Positions 57,043 through 64,000 of a DNA stretch of 64,000 bases are shown here, in pieces. Under the pieces are notes generated by a model that made no database searches, was not told the DNA's origin, and saw nothing but the letters and a program-made list of their open reading frames with translations. The stretch is from positions 4,464,001 through 4,528,000 of the forward strand of contig OZ255627.1 of assembly GCA_965276765.1 (NCBI GenBank). Reading direction: 5' to 3'. Made by a program: the position numbers and the translations under genes. The stretch is from G965276765 sp965276765. Its GTDB lineage: Bacteria > Actinomycetota > Acidimicrobiia > Acidimicrobiales > Palsa-688. Each line of letters starts with the position of its first letter. The first letter of the stretch is position 1.

Positions 57043-58323
57043 TCACCCGGACCGGACGCCGACCCGGTCGATCGACGCGACCTCGGCTCGCACCTTGGGA
57101 TCGGGGTCGGCGGCGAGTCCGGCCGCCAGGTCGGGCCGACCGAGGCGGGCCGCGGCCCAAACGGCGTGGGCGCGGAGCAGACCGTCGTCGGAGGCGAGGG
57201 CGGCGGCAACGGCCGAGAGCACGGCCGGGTCCTTCGGGTCGCCCGTGTTGCCGAGCACGATGAGGCCGTTGCGCCTGAGGTATCGGGGCCGCCGCTCGGC
57301 GATGTACCACCGACCCCACCGGGCCAGGATCTCGTCGTCCGATGCGGCCAGAAGCTCGAGCACGTCGACGGCGGGCTCCGCCTCGGGCTCGGCCTCGGCC
57401 GGCGGGTGGCGTCGCTCTCCGATGCGGTTTACGGGGCACACATCCTGGCAGTCGTCGCATCCGTAGATCCGGTCGCCGACGGCCTCGCGGTATTCGGCCG
57501 GAAGGACGCCGGGCGCCTGGACCAGCCAAGCCAGGCAGCGCCTGGCGTCGAGCACGCCAGGCGAGACGATGGCACCGGTCGGGCACGCCGGCAGGCACCG
57601 CCGGCAGGGACCGCACCCTGCCGTGACCGCCGCTACGGCGGCGACGGCCGCGTCCACGCGACGACCGGACCCCGTGGGCGGCTCATCGGCGGCCGCCGGG
57701 TCGCCGGGCCCGTCATCGACCAGCACGGCGTCGGCCAGCACGGCGCCGGTCGGCCCGTCATCGACCAGCCCGTCATCGACCAGCACGGCATCGGTCAGCA
57801 CGGCGCCGATGACGTACCACGACCCCATCCCGGGGATGAGCACGGTGGTGTTGTTGCCGTACCAGCCGAGCCCGGCCCTGACGGCCGCCGCCCGGTCAAC
57901 GAGGGCGTTGTCGTCGGCGAGCACCATGGCCCTGTGTCCAGAGGATCGGAGCCGCTCGGCGATGCCGCCGAGGCCGTCGCGGAGCGGACCGTAGTAGTCG
58001 CTCCAGGCGTAGCGGGCCACCCGACCGCGGGGACGGCCGCCTCCCGGCCGATCACCGGCCCCGACGTCACCCGGCGGCCGGCGAAGATAGCGACAGGCCC
58101 CGACGACCAGCGTCCTCGCCCCGACCATGGTCCTCGTCGGGTCGGTGGAGCGAGCCGGGTTGCGGTACGTGAACTGCATTCCTCCGTGCAGTCCCGCCGC
58201 CTTGCGCTCCTCGAGCACCCTGCGGGTATCGGCAAAGGGCTCGGCCGTCGTGAACCCCACGACATCGAGCCCGAGGGACCGACCAACGACTCGCAGCTCG
58301 TCGGGTGATGGGCCTGCCGCCAC
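57043..58323 (-). CDS. queG: tRNA epoxyqueuosine(34) reductase with an in-frame repeat insertion
   Basis: The 426-residue protein has the QueG layout. The N-terminal cobalamin-binding part includes GLDVVGFTTAEP and GWYGNNTTVLIPGMGSW. Two [4Fe-4S] clusters follow, in CGPCRRCLPACPTGA and CDDCQDVCPVNR, then a HEAT-like C-terminus. It reduces epoxyqueuosine to queuosine in tRNA. Between the N-terminal fold and the clusters lies an insertion of about 30 residues built from repeats of VLVDDG and ADAV, encoded by 45-bp and 15-bp units. GTG 58323 has a TACGGT box upstream; TTG 58341 is an alternative. Confidence 0.9.
   Translation of the reverse strand: MAAGPSPDELRVVGRSLGLDVVGFTTAEPFADTRRVLEERKAAGLHGGMQFTYRNPARSTDPTRTMVGARTLVVGACRYLRRPPGDVGAGDRPGGGRPRGRVARYAWSDYYGPLRDGLGGIAERLRSSGHRAMVLADDNALVDRAAAVRAGLGWYGNNTTVLIPGMGSWYVIGAVLTDAVLVDDGLVDDGPTGAVLADAVLVDDGPGDPAAADEPPTGSGRRVDAAVAAVAAVTAGCGPCRRCLPACPTGAIVSPGVLDARRCLAWLVQAPGVLPAEYREAVGDRIYGCDDCQDVCPVNRIGERRHPPAEAEPEAEPAVDVLELLAASDDEILARWGRWYIAERRPRYLRRNGLIVLGNTGDPKDPAVLSAVAAALASDDGLLRAHAVWAAARLGRPDLAAGLAADPDPKVRAEVASIDRVGVRSG
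57709..57813. repeat. 45-bp repeat, two copies plus a 15-bp third part, in queG
   Basis: Copies at 57709-57753 and 57769-57813 are separated by the 15-bp first part of the same unit (57754-57768). All lengths are multiples of 3 and the frame is kept. Confidence 0.93.
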
Positions 58324-58391
58324 AGTGACCGACCGTACCAAGCCAACGTGTACTCACCGGAAGGGGGGCCGGCGCTACCATCCGCCCTGCC

Positions 58392-58958
58392 ATGACGACG
58401 TCCCCATCGAGTTCCGGTCTCCGGGTGGCGGAGACGCCGGTGCCCGGGCTGTACGAGGTGGACCTGGTGGTGCACGGAGACGAGCGGGGGTGGTTCAAGG
58501 AGAACTACCAGAAGGAGAAGCTCGAGGCCATCGGGCTCCCTCCCTTTGACATCGTGCAGAACAACTTCGCCTACAACGAGAAGACCGGTGTCACCCGTGG
58601 GCTGCACGCCGAGCCTTGGGACAAGTTTGTCTCGGTCGCCAACGGGCGGGTCTTCGGCGTCTGGGTCGATCTGCGAAGTGGACCGACGTTCGCCACGACC
58701 TTCACCCTCGAGCTGACTCCGGCCAAGGCGGTGCTCGTCCCGCGAGGGGTGGCCAACGGCTACCAGACGCTCGAGGACGGGGTGACGTACACGTACCTCG
58801 TGAACGCGCACTGGTCACAGGATGCGACCTACCGGTCGGTTCATCCCTTCGACCCCGACCTGGCGGTGGCGTGGCCGATGGGCGAGGACCTGGCCATTCT
58901 CTCCGACAAGGACGCCGCCCAGCCTCGGCTTGCCGACGTAGGACCCCCGGAGCGATAG
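58392..58958 (+). CDS. dTDP-4-dehydrorhamnose 3,5-epimerase family protein
   Basis: The 188-residue cupin has the RmlC features. A GLYEVDLVVHGDERGWFKE start is followed by NNFAYNEKTGVTRGLHAEPWDKFVSV, whose His is the catalytic base of RmlC. LTPAKAVLVPRGVANGYQTLEDGVTYTYLVN includes the Tyr/Asp pair, and RSVHPFDPDLAVAWP closes it. Epimerisation of dTDP-4-keto-6-deoxyglucose for rhamnose in the arabinogalactan or cell wall is expected. No other rml gene is close, so it may serve another dTDP-sugar. A TACCAT box lies 10 nt before the ATG. Confidence 0.9.
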   Translation: MTTSPSSSGLRVAETPVPGLYEVDLVVHGDERGWFKENYQKEKLEAIGLPPFDIVQNNFAYNEKTGVTRGLHAEPWDKFVSVANGRVFGVWVDLRSGPTFATTFTLELTPAKAVLVPRGVANGYQTLEDGVTYTYLVNAHWSQDATYRSVHPFDPDLAVAWPMGEDLAILSDKDAAQPRLADVGPPER

Positions 58959-59029
58959 GGCCGCACGACCAAACAGCCGCCTGCGGGGGCGGGAGACCCG
59001 GCCGGCCCGTATCTCTGGTGCCCAGGCGA

Positions 59030-60028
59030 TCAGGGTTCGACGCCGGGCAGATGCGGCTGGCGTCGATCGGCCTCTTCGCTGGCCTCGTCGCCGGCGCGCC
59101 GCCGGCGCTTGCGGGCCGGACCCGATGGGGACCCGCCCGTGGCGGCGGCACGCTTCTCGGCGGGTCGGGGACTCGTCGCCGCCACGGCGCGCAGGGCGCC
59201 CCGCCCGCCGCGTTCACCGGCACCCTTCGACCCACCGGCGGCGGCCACCTTCCCTCCGGCATTTCCGCCGGCAGGGCTCGGAGCATCCGAACCCGGGTGG
59301 GTCGCTCCTGTCGCGCCCAACCCCGAGCGGCCCGGCCGTCCACCGTCGAGCGATGGGTCACCCGACCCGGTGTCGCTCGGGTCGCCTCCGCCGGCGGAAG
59401 CGTCGTCCTCACCGACGAAGGCGAGTGCCCCCGCCGCTCTGTTGACTGCGAGGAGGCTCCCGGTGGCGAGGTCGGCGATCCATGTGGCCTCGACCTGCCG
59501 TCCCCGCTGGAGATACCAGTACGCCACGACCCACTCGCTGCCCTGGTGTTGAAACGCCGACCAGCCGCCGGCGACCTCGTCGACGCTCTGGCGCATCCCC
59601 TTGGCCAACAGGTTGCGTGAGACGGCATCACCCAATGGACGGTCAGACGGTCCCTTGCGGCCGGCGTGAAAAGTCAGCTCCTTGGCCCGAGCCACCGCGG
59701 CGTGCTGCTCGGCGATGATCGGCCCGGAAAAACGTTCGACCCAGTCGATGTCGACGCCCGCCTCCTCGGCAACCTGGGCGACGGTCCGCCCCAGGCGGAG
59801 GCGGTCCTGGATCTCACGGGGCCTGAGCCGGCTCGAGGCGAAGCGCGACCCGGACGAGCGCTCGCCTTTCCAGCGCCGGGGAGATCCGTCAGCCGGCCGG
59901 TCGCCGATGGCCACCCTGAGCTCATCGGTGATCGCGATGACGGCGGTACCGGCTTTGGCATCCGACCGCTCGGCGAGGATGAGGCCGGCGTGGTCGTCGG
60001 TGACGCCGACGAAATGGAGCTGTCGCAC
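59030..60028 (-). CDS. sepH: Septation protein SepH (DUF3071)
   Basis: The 332 residues carry the DUF3071 N-terminal domain, with LRPREIQDRLRLGRTVAQVAEEAGVDIDWVERFSGPIIAEQ as a helix-turn-helix-like motif. The conserved segment runs on to HQGSEWVVAYWYLQRGRQVEATWIADLATGSLLAVN. A low-complexity, Gly/Ala/Arg-rich C-terminus of 110 residues follows, ending in basic clusters. In Streptomyces and Mycobacterium, SepH stimulates FtsZ assembly at the septum. GTG 60028 has GGGGAG upstream. It is a single gene, converging with the rmlC-type gene. Confidence 0.92.
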   Translation of the reverse strand: MRQLHFVGVTDDHAGLILAERSDAKAGTAVIAITDELRVAIGDRPADGSPRRWKGERSSGSRFASSRLRPREIQDRLRLGRTVAQVAEEAGVDIDWVERFSGPIIAEQHAAVARAKELTFHAGRKGPSDRPLGDAVSRNLLAKGMRQSVDEVAGGWSAFQHQGSEWVVAYWYLQRGRQVEATWIADLATGSLLAVNRAAGALAFVGEDDASAGGGDPSDTGSGDPSLDGGRPGRSGLGATGATHPGSDAPSPAGGNAGGKVAAAGGSKGAGERGGRGALRAVAATSPRPAEKRAAATGGSPSGPARKRRRRAGDEASEEADRRQPHLPGVEP

Positions 60029-60148
60029 GTGCTCCCCTGTGAACCGACGCCCCGAATCTCGGGGCCAGCAGGCCGAAAGTACCAGCTGGGCGGGCCGCAG
60101 ACGCGGACGCCTCGGGCCGAGCCCAGACGGGCGCCCCCCCGTCCGATC

Positions 60149-60349
60149 TCACGCGCAGTCGCTCCTCGGTCGATGTCGAAGCCGCGGGACAAGACCGCCG
60201 TCGGCGAGCAGCCGCACGGCCCGCTCTTCCGCGACGTCGATGACGATGGCGTCGTCGGGCTCGCGGCCACAGATGAACGTCACCACACAGTCATCGCAGG
60301 TCGTCGTCCCCTGCATCCGGCAGTCGTCACAGCTGATCGTCAGGCTCAT
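60149..60349 (-). CDS. Small Cys-rich protein of unknown function
   Basis: The 66-residue protein begins MSLTISCDDCRMQGTTTCDDCVVTFICGR, with five cysteines in the first 27 residues including two CDDC motifs (7-10 and 18-21), like a small metal-binding fold. It is probably a conserved actinobacterial small protein, as its length and motif are compact and GGAGG precedes the ATG at 60349. The C-terminus is basic. Zinc or iron-sulfur binding is a guess. Confidence 0.7.
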   Translation of the reverse strand: MSLTISCDDCRMQGTTTCDDCVVTFICGREPDDAIVIDVAEERAVRLLADGGLVPRLRHRPRSDCA

Positions 60350-60424
60350 GACGCCATCATCCTCCGAGGGTGTGACGGCCACCCCGACGTCACGTGGCGG
60401 CGATCGGACCTCAGCCCGGGCCGG

Positions 60425-60430
60425 TAGGCT
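60425..60430 (+). promoter_or_regulatory. -10 box TAGGCT, coil protein gene
   Basis: The box lies 6 nt before ATG 60437, as expected for a leaderless transcript. Confidence 0.6.
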
Positions 60431-60436
60431 AAAGGG

Positions 60437-61030
60437 ATGAAAGAGGTCCTCGAGGTGGTGCTTGGGGTCATCGTCGCCACCACTGTTGGCGCCGGGCTCG
60501 TCGCCTGCTTCGCCCTCCACCGGGTCAGGCGTGCCAATCGGGTCGCGCCAGCCCATCGAACGGCCGCCCCACTGCACTGGTTGTGCTCTCCCGGCCGCGC
60601 CGCCCAGCTCCACCGCCGGCTCCGCCGCGCCACCCGGATGGTCATCGCCGCCACCCAGCCCCTCGGCCCACAGTCACGCCGGCGCAAGACACGAGCGGCC
60701 GGTGGCGTGCTCGACGGCACGGGCCAAGAGCTCGTTCGTCGCGCCGTGACCATCGACGCCCGAATCGTCGCCTGCGACAGGGGCGGCTCCTCGTCGCGGC
60801 GGCGCCAGCTCGGCGAGCTAGCCCGCGAAGTCGCTGCACTCGAATCCTCGGCGGCCCGGCTCGCTTCGCTTTCGAACGACCTGCGCCGCCAGATCGACGA
60901 GCTCGGCGCCGTCAGGCCCGATGACGCCGAGCTCGGGCTCGATGCGCTCGAGGCGGCCATCGGCGAGCTGCGCGTGGTCGGTGAGCCGGCCCGCATCGCC
61001 GACGAGCCGGTTCCTCCCCGCACCGCCTGA
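60437..61030 (+). CDS. Membrane-anchored coiled-coil-like protein, unknown function
   Basis: The 197-residue product has one N-terminal helix (VLEVVLGVIVATTVGAGLVACF). An Arg/Pro-rich part follows, and a helical stretch from about 130 to 170 (RRRQLGELAREVAALESSAARLASLSNDLRRQIDELGAV) with heptad-like leucines would form a coiled coil. I recognise no family. Its location next to sepH suggests, but does not prove, a division or envelope role. TAGGCT lies 6 nt before the ATG. The stop codon lies in an 11-bp tandem repeat. Confidence 0.65.
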   Translation: MKEVLEVVLGVIVATTVGAGLVACFALHRVRRANRVAPAHRTAAPLHWLCSPGRAAQLHRRLRRATRMVIAATQPLGPQSRRRKTRAAGGVLDGTGQELVRRAVTIDARIVACDRGGSSSRRRQLGELAREVAALESSAARLASLSNDLRRQIDELGAVRPDDAELGLDALEAAIGELRVVGEPARIADEPVPPRTA

Positions 61031-61041
61031 GCACCGCCTGA
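61020..61041. repeat. 11-bp direct repeat over a stop codon
   Basis: GCACCGCCTGA occurs at 61020-61030 and 61031-61041. The first copy contains the stop of the coiled-coil protein gene. Confidence 0.8.
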
Positions 61042-61164
61042 GCACGGCCGGAGATCGCCCGAGCACCGAAAGAGCATCGACCGCATGCCCGAGCACGGCC
61101 CTCGCAGACCCGGGCTCGGCGGACGTACCGCCGGCGTAGACCCGCCGCCGGCGCCGCCCCACAG

Positions 61165-62271
61165 TCACCCGGGGTGGCGACCCTCGGTTCCGGCGGCCTC
61201 TCGGGAGACGGCGATCAGCCGCTCGAGGCTCTCAAGGGCACGCCCGTCGTCGATGGCCGCGTTCGCCAGTTCGATGCCCCCCGCGAGATCGGCAGCGGCG
61301 CCGGCGACCATGAGCCCGGCCGCCGCATTGAGAACGACGATGTCGCGATGCGGACCCGCCCCACCCTCGAGCACCCGCCGGGCGTGGGCGGCGTTGGCCA
61401 CCGCGTCACCCCCCCTGAGATCCTCGAGGCGGGCCGGAGCCAGGCCGAGCGCCGCAGGGTCCACCGTCTCCGTCGAGAGCTGGCCGCGTCCCGACGCCTC
61501 ACCACGTCCCGACGCCTCACCCCGCCCGACCCCGCCCGACCCCGCCCGACCCGGCCCGACAGCCGGATCCGCCTTCCACCGAACCATGGTCGAGCGGCCC
61601 GTGGTGCTGAGCTCGTCGAGACCGTCGGCGCCGTGCACGACCATGACGTCGAGCGCGCCGTTCCCGGCGAGCACACCGACCATCTTCTCGGTCATGGAGG
61701 GATCCCCGACGCCGACGACCTGACGAACGACCCGAGCCGGGTTGGCAAGGGGTCCGAGGAAGTTGAACGCCGTCTGCACGCCAAGCTCCCGACGGACCGG
61801 GATGGCGTAGCGCATGGCCGGATGGAACCGCGGCGCGAAGCAGAAACCGATCCCTGCCTCGACGATGCAGCGCCCGACTCCATCGGGCCCGAGCTCGATG
61901 GCAACGCCGAGGGTCTCGAGCACATCCGCGGATCCGGCCTTCGACGATGCGGCCCTGCCCCCGTGCTTGCAGACGGGAACGCCGGCGCCGGCCACGACGA
62001 GAGCGGCGATCGTCGAGACGTTGATCGTGCCGGTCCCGTCGCCTCCCGTGCCGCACGTGTCGACCAGGCGGGGATGGATGGCGGCGGGAACAGGGACAGT
62101 GACCGACGCCGCGAGCATGGCCCGCACGAGGCCGGTCATCTCCGCCACCGACTCCCCCTTGCAGCGCAGCCCAAAGACAAACGCCGCCACCTGGGCGTGG
62201 GTCGCCTCCCCGGCGAAGACCTCGCTCATGGCGGCACCGGCCTCATCGGCGCTGAGCTCCTCCCCGCGCAC
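61165..62271 (-). CDS. trpD: Anthranilate phosphoribosyltransferase with repeat insertion
   Basis: The 368 residues show the TrpD fold. The PRPP loop is VDTCGTGGDGTGTINVSTIAALVVAGAGVPVCKHGGRAASSKAGSADVLETLG, with the GTGGDG and KHGGRA..S motifs. The acceptor side is GIGFCFAPRFHPAMRY, and GLDELSTTGRS follows. It catalyses the second committed step of tryptophan synthesis. In the second half, a Gly/Arg insertion of about 25 residues between VRWKADP and QLSTETVDPAALGL (GVGRGEASGRGEASGRG) is encoded by 10-bp and 18-bp tandem repeats. The start GTG 62271 is uncertain; conserved upstream residues (WPGILTRL) have no start codon. Confidence 0.9.
   Translation of the reverse strand: MRGEELSADEAGAAMSEVFAGEATHAQVAAFVFGLRCKGESVAEMTGLVRAMLAASVTVPVPAAIHPRLVDTCGTGGDGTGTINVSTIAALVVAGAGVPVCKHGGRAASSKAGSADVLETLGVAIELGPDGVGRCIVEAGIGFCFAPRFHPAMRYAIPVRRELGVQTAFNFLGPLANPARVVRQVVGVGDPSMTEKMVGVLAGNGALDVMVVHGADGLDELSTTGRSTMVRWKADPAVGPGRAGSGGVGRGEASGRGEASGRGQLSTETVDPAALGLAPARLEDLRGGDAVANAAHARRVLEGGAGPHRDIVVLNAAAGLMVAGAAADLAGGIELANAAIDDGRALESLERLIAVSREAAGTEGRHPG
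61487..61560. repeat. 18-bp repeat (two copies) and 10-bp repeat (four copies) in trpD
   Basis: The 18-bp unit lies at 61487-61504 and 61505-61522, followed by CCCGCCCGAC units from 61521 to 61560. The reading frame is kept through the Gly/Arg insertion. Confidence 0.9.
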
Positions 62272-62332
62272 CAGGCGGGTAAGGATGCCGGGCCACCCTC
62301 CCAGGGCGTCGAACGACAGGGTCGGCGCCGCC

Positions 62333-62575
62333 TCAGGCGGAACGACGACGCTGGCGGATCATGCGCCGGCGCTCGCGCTCGGTCGCCCCGCCCCACACGC
62401 CGTCGCGCTCGCGGTTGGCGAGGGCCCAGTCGAGGCAGCTCTCGAGCACGGGACAGGCCCGGCAGATGGCGCGGGCCTCCTCGGCCTCTTCCTCCGACAC
62501 GGGATAGAAGATGTCGGGGTCCACGCCGCGGCAGGCGGCCCGCTGCCGCCAGACGGGGGTCTTGGTTTGATTCAC
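62333..62575 (-). CDS. WhiB family iron-sulfur regulator
   Basis: The 80-residue protein has the four Cys ligands Cys15, Cys38, Cys41 and Cys47 (RAACRG and ICRACPVLESC) that hold a [4Fe-4S] cluster. GVWGG is at 59-63 as the beta-turn, and a basic C-terminus (RERRRMIRQRRRS) is for DNA contact with the sigma factor. It is close to the WhiB2/WhmD group by size. Such proteins respond to redox and control sporulation or division genes. GAGGAAG precedes GTG 62575 at normal spacing. The downstream gene is trpD. Confidence 0.95.
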   Translation of the reverse strand: MNQTKTPVWRQRAACRGVDPDIFYPVSEEEAEEARAICRACPVLESCLDWALANRERDGVWGGATERERRRMIRQRRRSA

Positions 62576-62707
62576 GAAGCTTCCTCGGTCATGCTCGTCG
62601 GCCTGCCCCGCGCCGGCGGTTCCCGGTTGGGGCCGCCCGGCTCGGGGGGAACGGCCAGGAACGGCTATTCTGACCGACCGGCTCCCCGGGTGTCTAGGGC
62701 CGGCGGG

Positions 62708-62713
62708 TACGTT
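62708..62713 (+). promoter_or_regulatory. -10 box TACGTT, glpD
   Basis: The box is 6 nt before GTG 62720 and supports that start. Confidence 0.6.
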
Positions 62714-62719
62714 TGGCGG

Positions 62720-64000
62720 GTGACGTGGCGACGGCGGCTCCGGCCCGGCGCGCCGGGTGCCGGCCGCCTCGACCGCACCTCGGCGCTCGCCGCACTGCGA
62801 TCCGAGACCTTCGACGTGGTCGTGGTGGGCGGCGGGATCACGGGATGCGGCGTGGCCCTCGACGCGGCGGCGAGGGGGCTGCGGACGGCGCTCGTCGAAG
62901 CCGACGACTTCGCGGCGGGTACCTCGTCGAGGTCGTCGAAGCTGGTGCACGGCGGCCTCAGGTACCTCCAGCACGGCGATTATCGCCTGGTCTACGAGGG
63001 CCTGGCCGAACGCCAGCGTCTCTTGAAGAATGCCCCCCACCTGGTACGGCGCCTGCCTTTCCTGATCCCGCTGTTCGGGACGAAGGTCGCCGCCATCGCC
63101 AAGGCCTATTCGAGTGCGCTGTGGATCTACGACCTCACCGGCGGGCTGCGGATCGGCCGCCGGCATCACCGGGTGACCGCCGCCGACGCGCTCCGTCACA
63201 TGCCGGTGCTGCGCCCCGAAGCGCTCGGTGCTGGGTTCGTTTATTGGGACGCCCAGGTCGACGACGCCCGCCTGACCCTCGCGGTGGCCCGCAGTGCGGC
63301 GGCCTGCGGTGCAGTGGTGGTCAATCATTCGGCGGTGAATGGCCTCGTCCGCGGCCCGCAGGGTCGGCTTTCGGGGGTGCGCCTCGCGGACGGCACGGAG
63401 GTCAGGGCGACGGTCGTCGTCAATGCCGGTGGCGTCTGGAGCGGAGAGATCGCCGCCCTGGCCGCCGGCACCGGGGAGATCGGGCTGCGCCCGGCGAAGG
63501 GGGTCCACGTGACGATCCCATCGTCGCGTCTTCCCTGCGATCGGGCCATCGTGTTGCCGGTCCCCGGCGAGCGTCGCTCGGTGTTCGTGGTCCCGTGGGA
63601 CGCGAGCGGCGCGACGCCGGGCGGCAGCAGGGGTCGGTGGACCTATGTCGGCACGACCGACACCGACTACGAGGGCCCGCTCGACGATCCGCGCGCCACG
63701 GCCGAGGACGTCGACGACCTCCTTGCCGCGGTCAATGCCTGGACGACGGCCGGGTTGACGGCCGTGGACGTATCGGCCACATGGGCCGGTCTGCGGCCGC
63801 TGGTCAGCGGGGAGCCGGACGCCAAGACGGCCGACCTGTCCCGGCGGCATCGGGTAACGGTGTCGGACACCGGACTGGTGACTGTGACCGGAGGGAAGCT
63901 GACGACATACCGGAAGATGGCCGCCGACGCCGTGGACGAGGTCGTCGGGCTGCTGGGCCGACGACGGTGCCCGTCGCCGACCCGCCGACTTGTGCTCGTT
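62720..64000 (+). CDS. glpD: Glycerol-3-phosphate dehydrogenase, 5' part (runs off the right end)
   Basis: The frame stays open from GTG 62720 to the end of the window, giving 427 codons. The product has the FAD motif DVVVVGGGITGCGVALDAAARG, then TSSRSSKLVHGGLRYLQ with the GlpD signature, and later VVNAGGVWSGEI and TVTGGKLTTYRKMA. It oxidises glycerol-3-phosphate to dihydroxyacetone phosphate at the membrane with quinone. The C-terminal domain is missing here because of the window edge. TACGTT lies 6 nt before the GTG, so the start is probably leaderless. It is divergent from whiB, with 144 bp between them. Confidence 0.93.
   Translation, partial: MTWRRRLRPGAPGAGRLDRTSALAALRSETFDVVVVGGGITGCGVALDAAARGLRTALVEADDFAAGTSSRSSKLVHGGLRYLQHGDYRLVYEGLAERQRLLKNAPHLVRRLPFLIPLFGTKVAAIAKAYSSALWIYDLTGGLRIGRRHHRVTAADALRHMPVLRPEALGAGFVYWDAQVDDARLTLAVARSAAACGAVVVNHSAVNGLVRGPQGRLSGVRLADGTEVRATVVVNAGGVWSGEIAALAAGTGEIGLRPAKGVHVTIPSSRLPCDRAIVLPVPGERRSVFVVPWDASGATPGGSRGRWTYVGTTDTDYEGPLDDPRATAEDVDDLLAAVNAWTTAGLTAVDVSATWAGLRPLVSGEPDAKTADLSRRHRVTVSDTGLVTVTGGKLTTYRKMAADAVDEVVGLLGRRRCPSPTRRLVLV

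Noticed and set aside
62333..63850. A 505-residue WhiB fusion protein
   Set aside because: The first 425 residues are antisense to glpD. WhiB has a ribosome site and GTG at 62575.

Overview
This 64 kb window is GC-rich chromosomal DNA from an actinomycete. Diagnostic genes are a WhiB regulator, SepH (DUF3071), coenzyme F420-type oxidoreductases, a PimB-type glycosyltransferase, a B12-dependent ribonucleotide reductase and a mycobacterial-style Sdh cluster. The order and divergence of the genes suggest an acidimicrobiia-like lineage, but that is an inference. It is mostly ordinary core chromosome. I see no prophage, CRISPR array, restriction system or plasmid. The only intact mobile element is one IS110-family insertion sequence at about 55.3-56.9 kb.

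Layout. 1-5 kb: two glycosyltransferase-type genes, then a leftward HNH lipoprotein/YihY/AcuI-type reductase group. 5.8-11 kb: an SDR, a small stress membrane protein, and a permease / histidine kinase / LuxR-type response regulator / DMT transporter run. 11.2 kb: tRNA-Gly(GCC). 11.4-14.5 kb: S9 peptidase, universal stress protein and divergent MarR. 14.5-18 kb: operon dut-mutM-(hypothetical)-DAAO facing orn. 18-26 kb: small basic protein, aldo/keto reductase, AsnC-type domain protein, DUF429-like protein, PAP2, thioesterase, hydrolase, and a UvrD/HRDC helicase. 26.8-31.3 kb: sdhCAB and a divergent LysR. 31.3-37.8 kb: msrB, phoU-like gene, GT39 mannosyltransferase, and a secreted phosphoesterase with a lipoprotein. 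37.9-42.1 kb: a tightly overlapping five-gene acyl-CoA/F420 operon (LLM, PPOX, MaoC, CaiB-type transferase, acyl-CoA dehydrogenase). 42.1-47.3 kb: AlkZ-like protein, APH-type kinase, nrdJ. 47.9-55.1 kb: ACT protein, acyltransferase, AlaC-type aminotransferase, ROK kinase, SDR, TrmH-type methyltransferase, SRPBCC, PimB-type glycosyltransferase. 55.3-56.9 kb: IS110. 57-64 kb: queG, rmlC, sepH, small Cys protein, membrane/coil protein, trpD, whiB and the 5' part of glpD, which runs off the right end.

Three window-wide patterns stand out. (1) Many genes have a TANNNT -10 box exactly 6-7 nt before the start codon, so they are probably leaderless; this settles several start codons. (2) Short tandem repeats (6-55 bp units) occur at fourteen or more places, several of them in frame inside or at the ends of housekeeping genes (trpD, queG, nrdJ, a MaoC gene, an acyltransferase gene, yihY), and others copy the stop-codon region of a gene. 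(3) A palindrome occurs twice, 33 kb apart, each time at a 3' end between converging transcripts. Its right arm matches 21 of 22 bases of the 3' end of the IS110 transposase gene.
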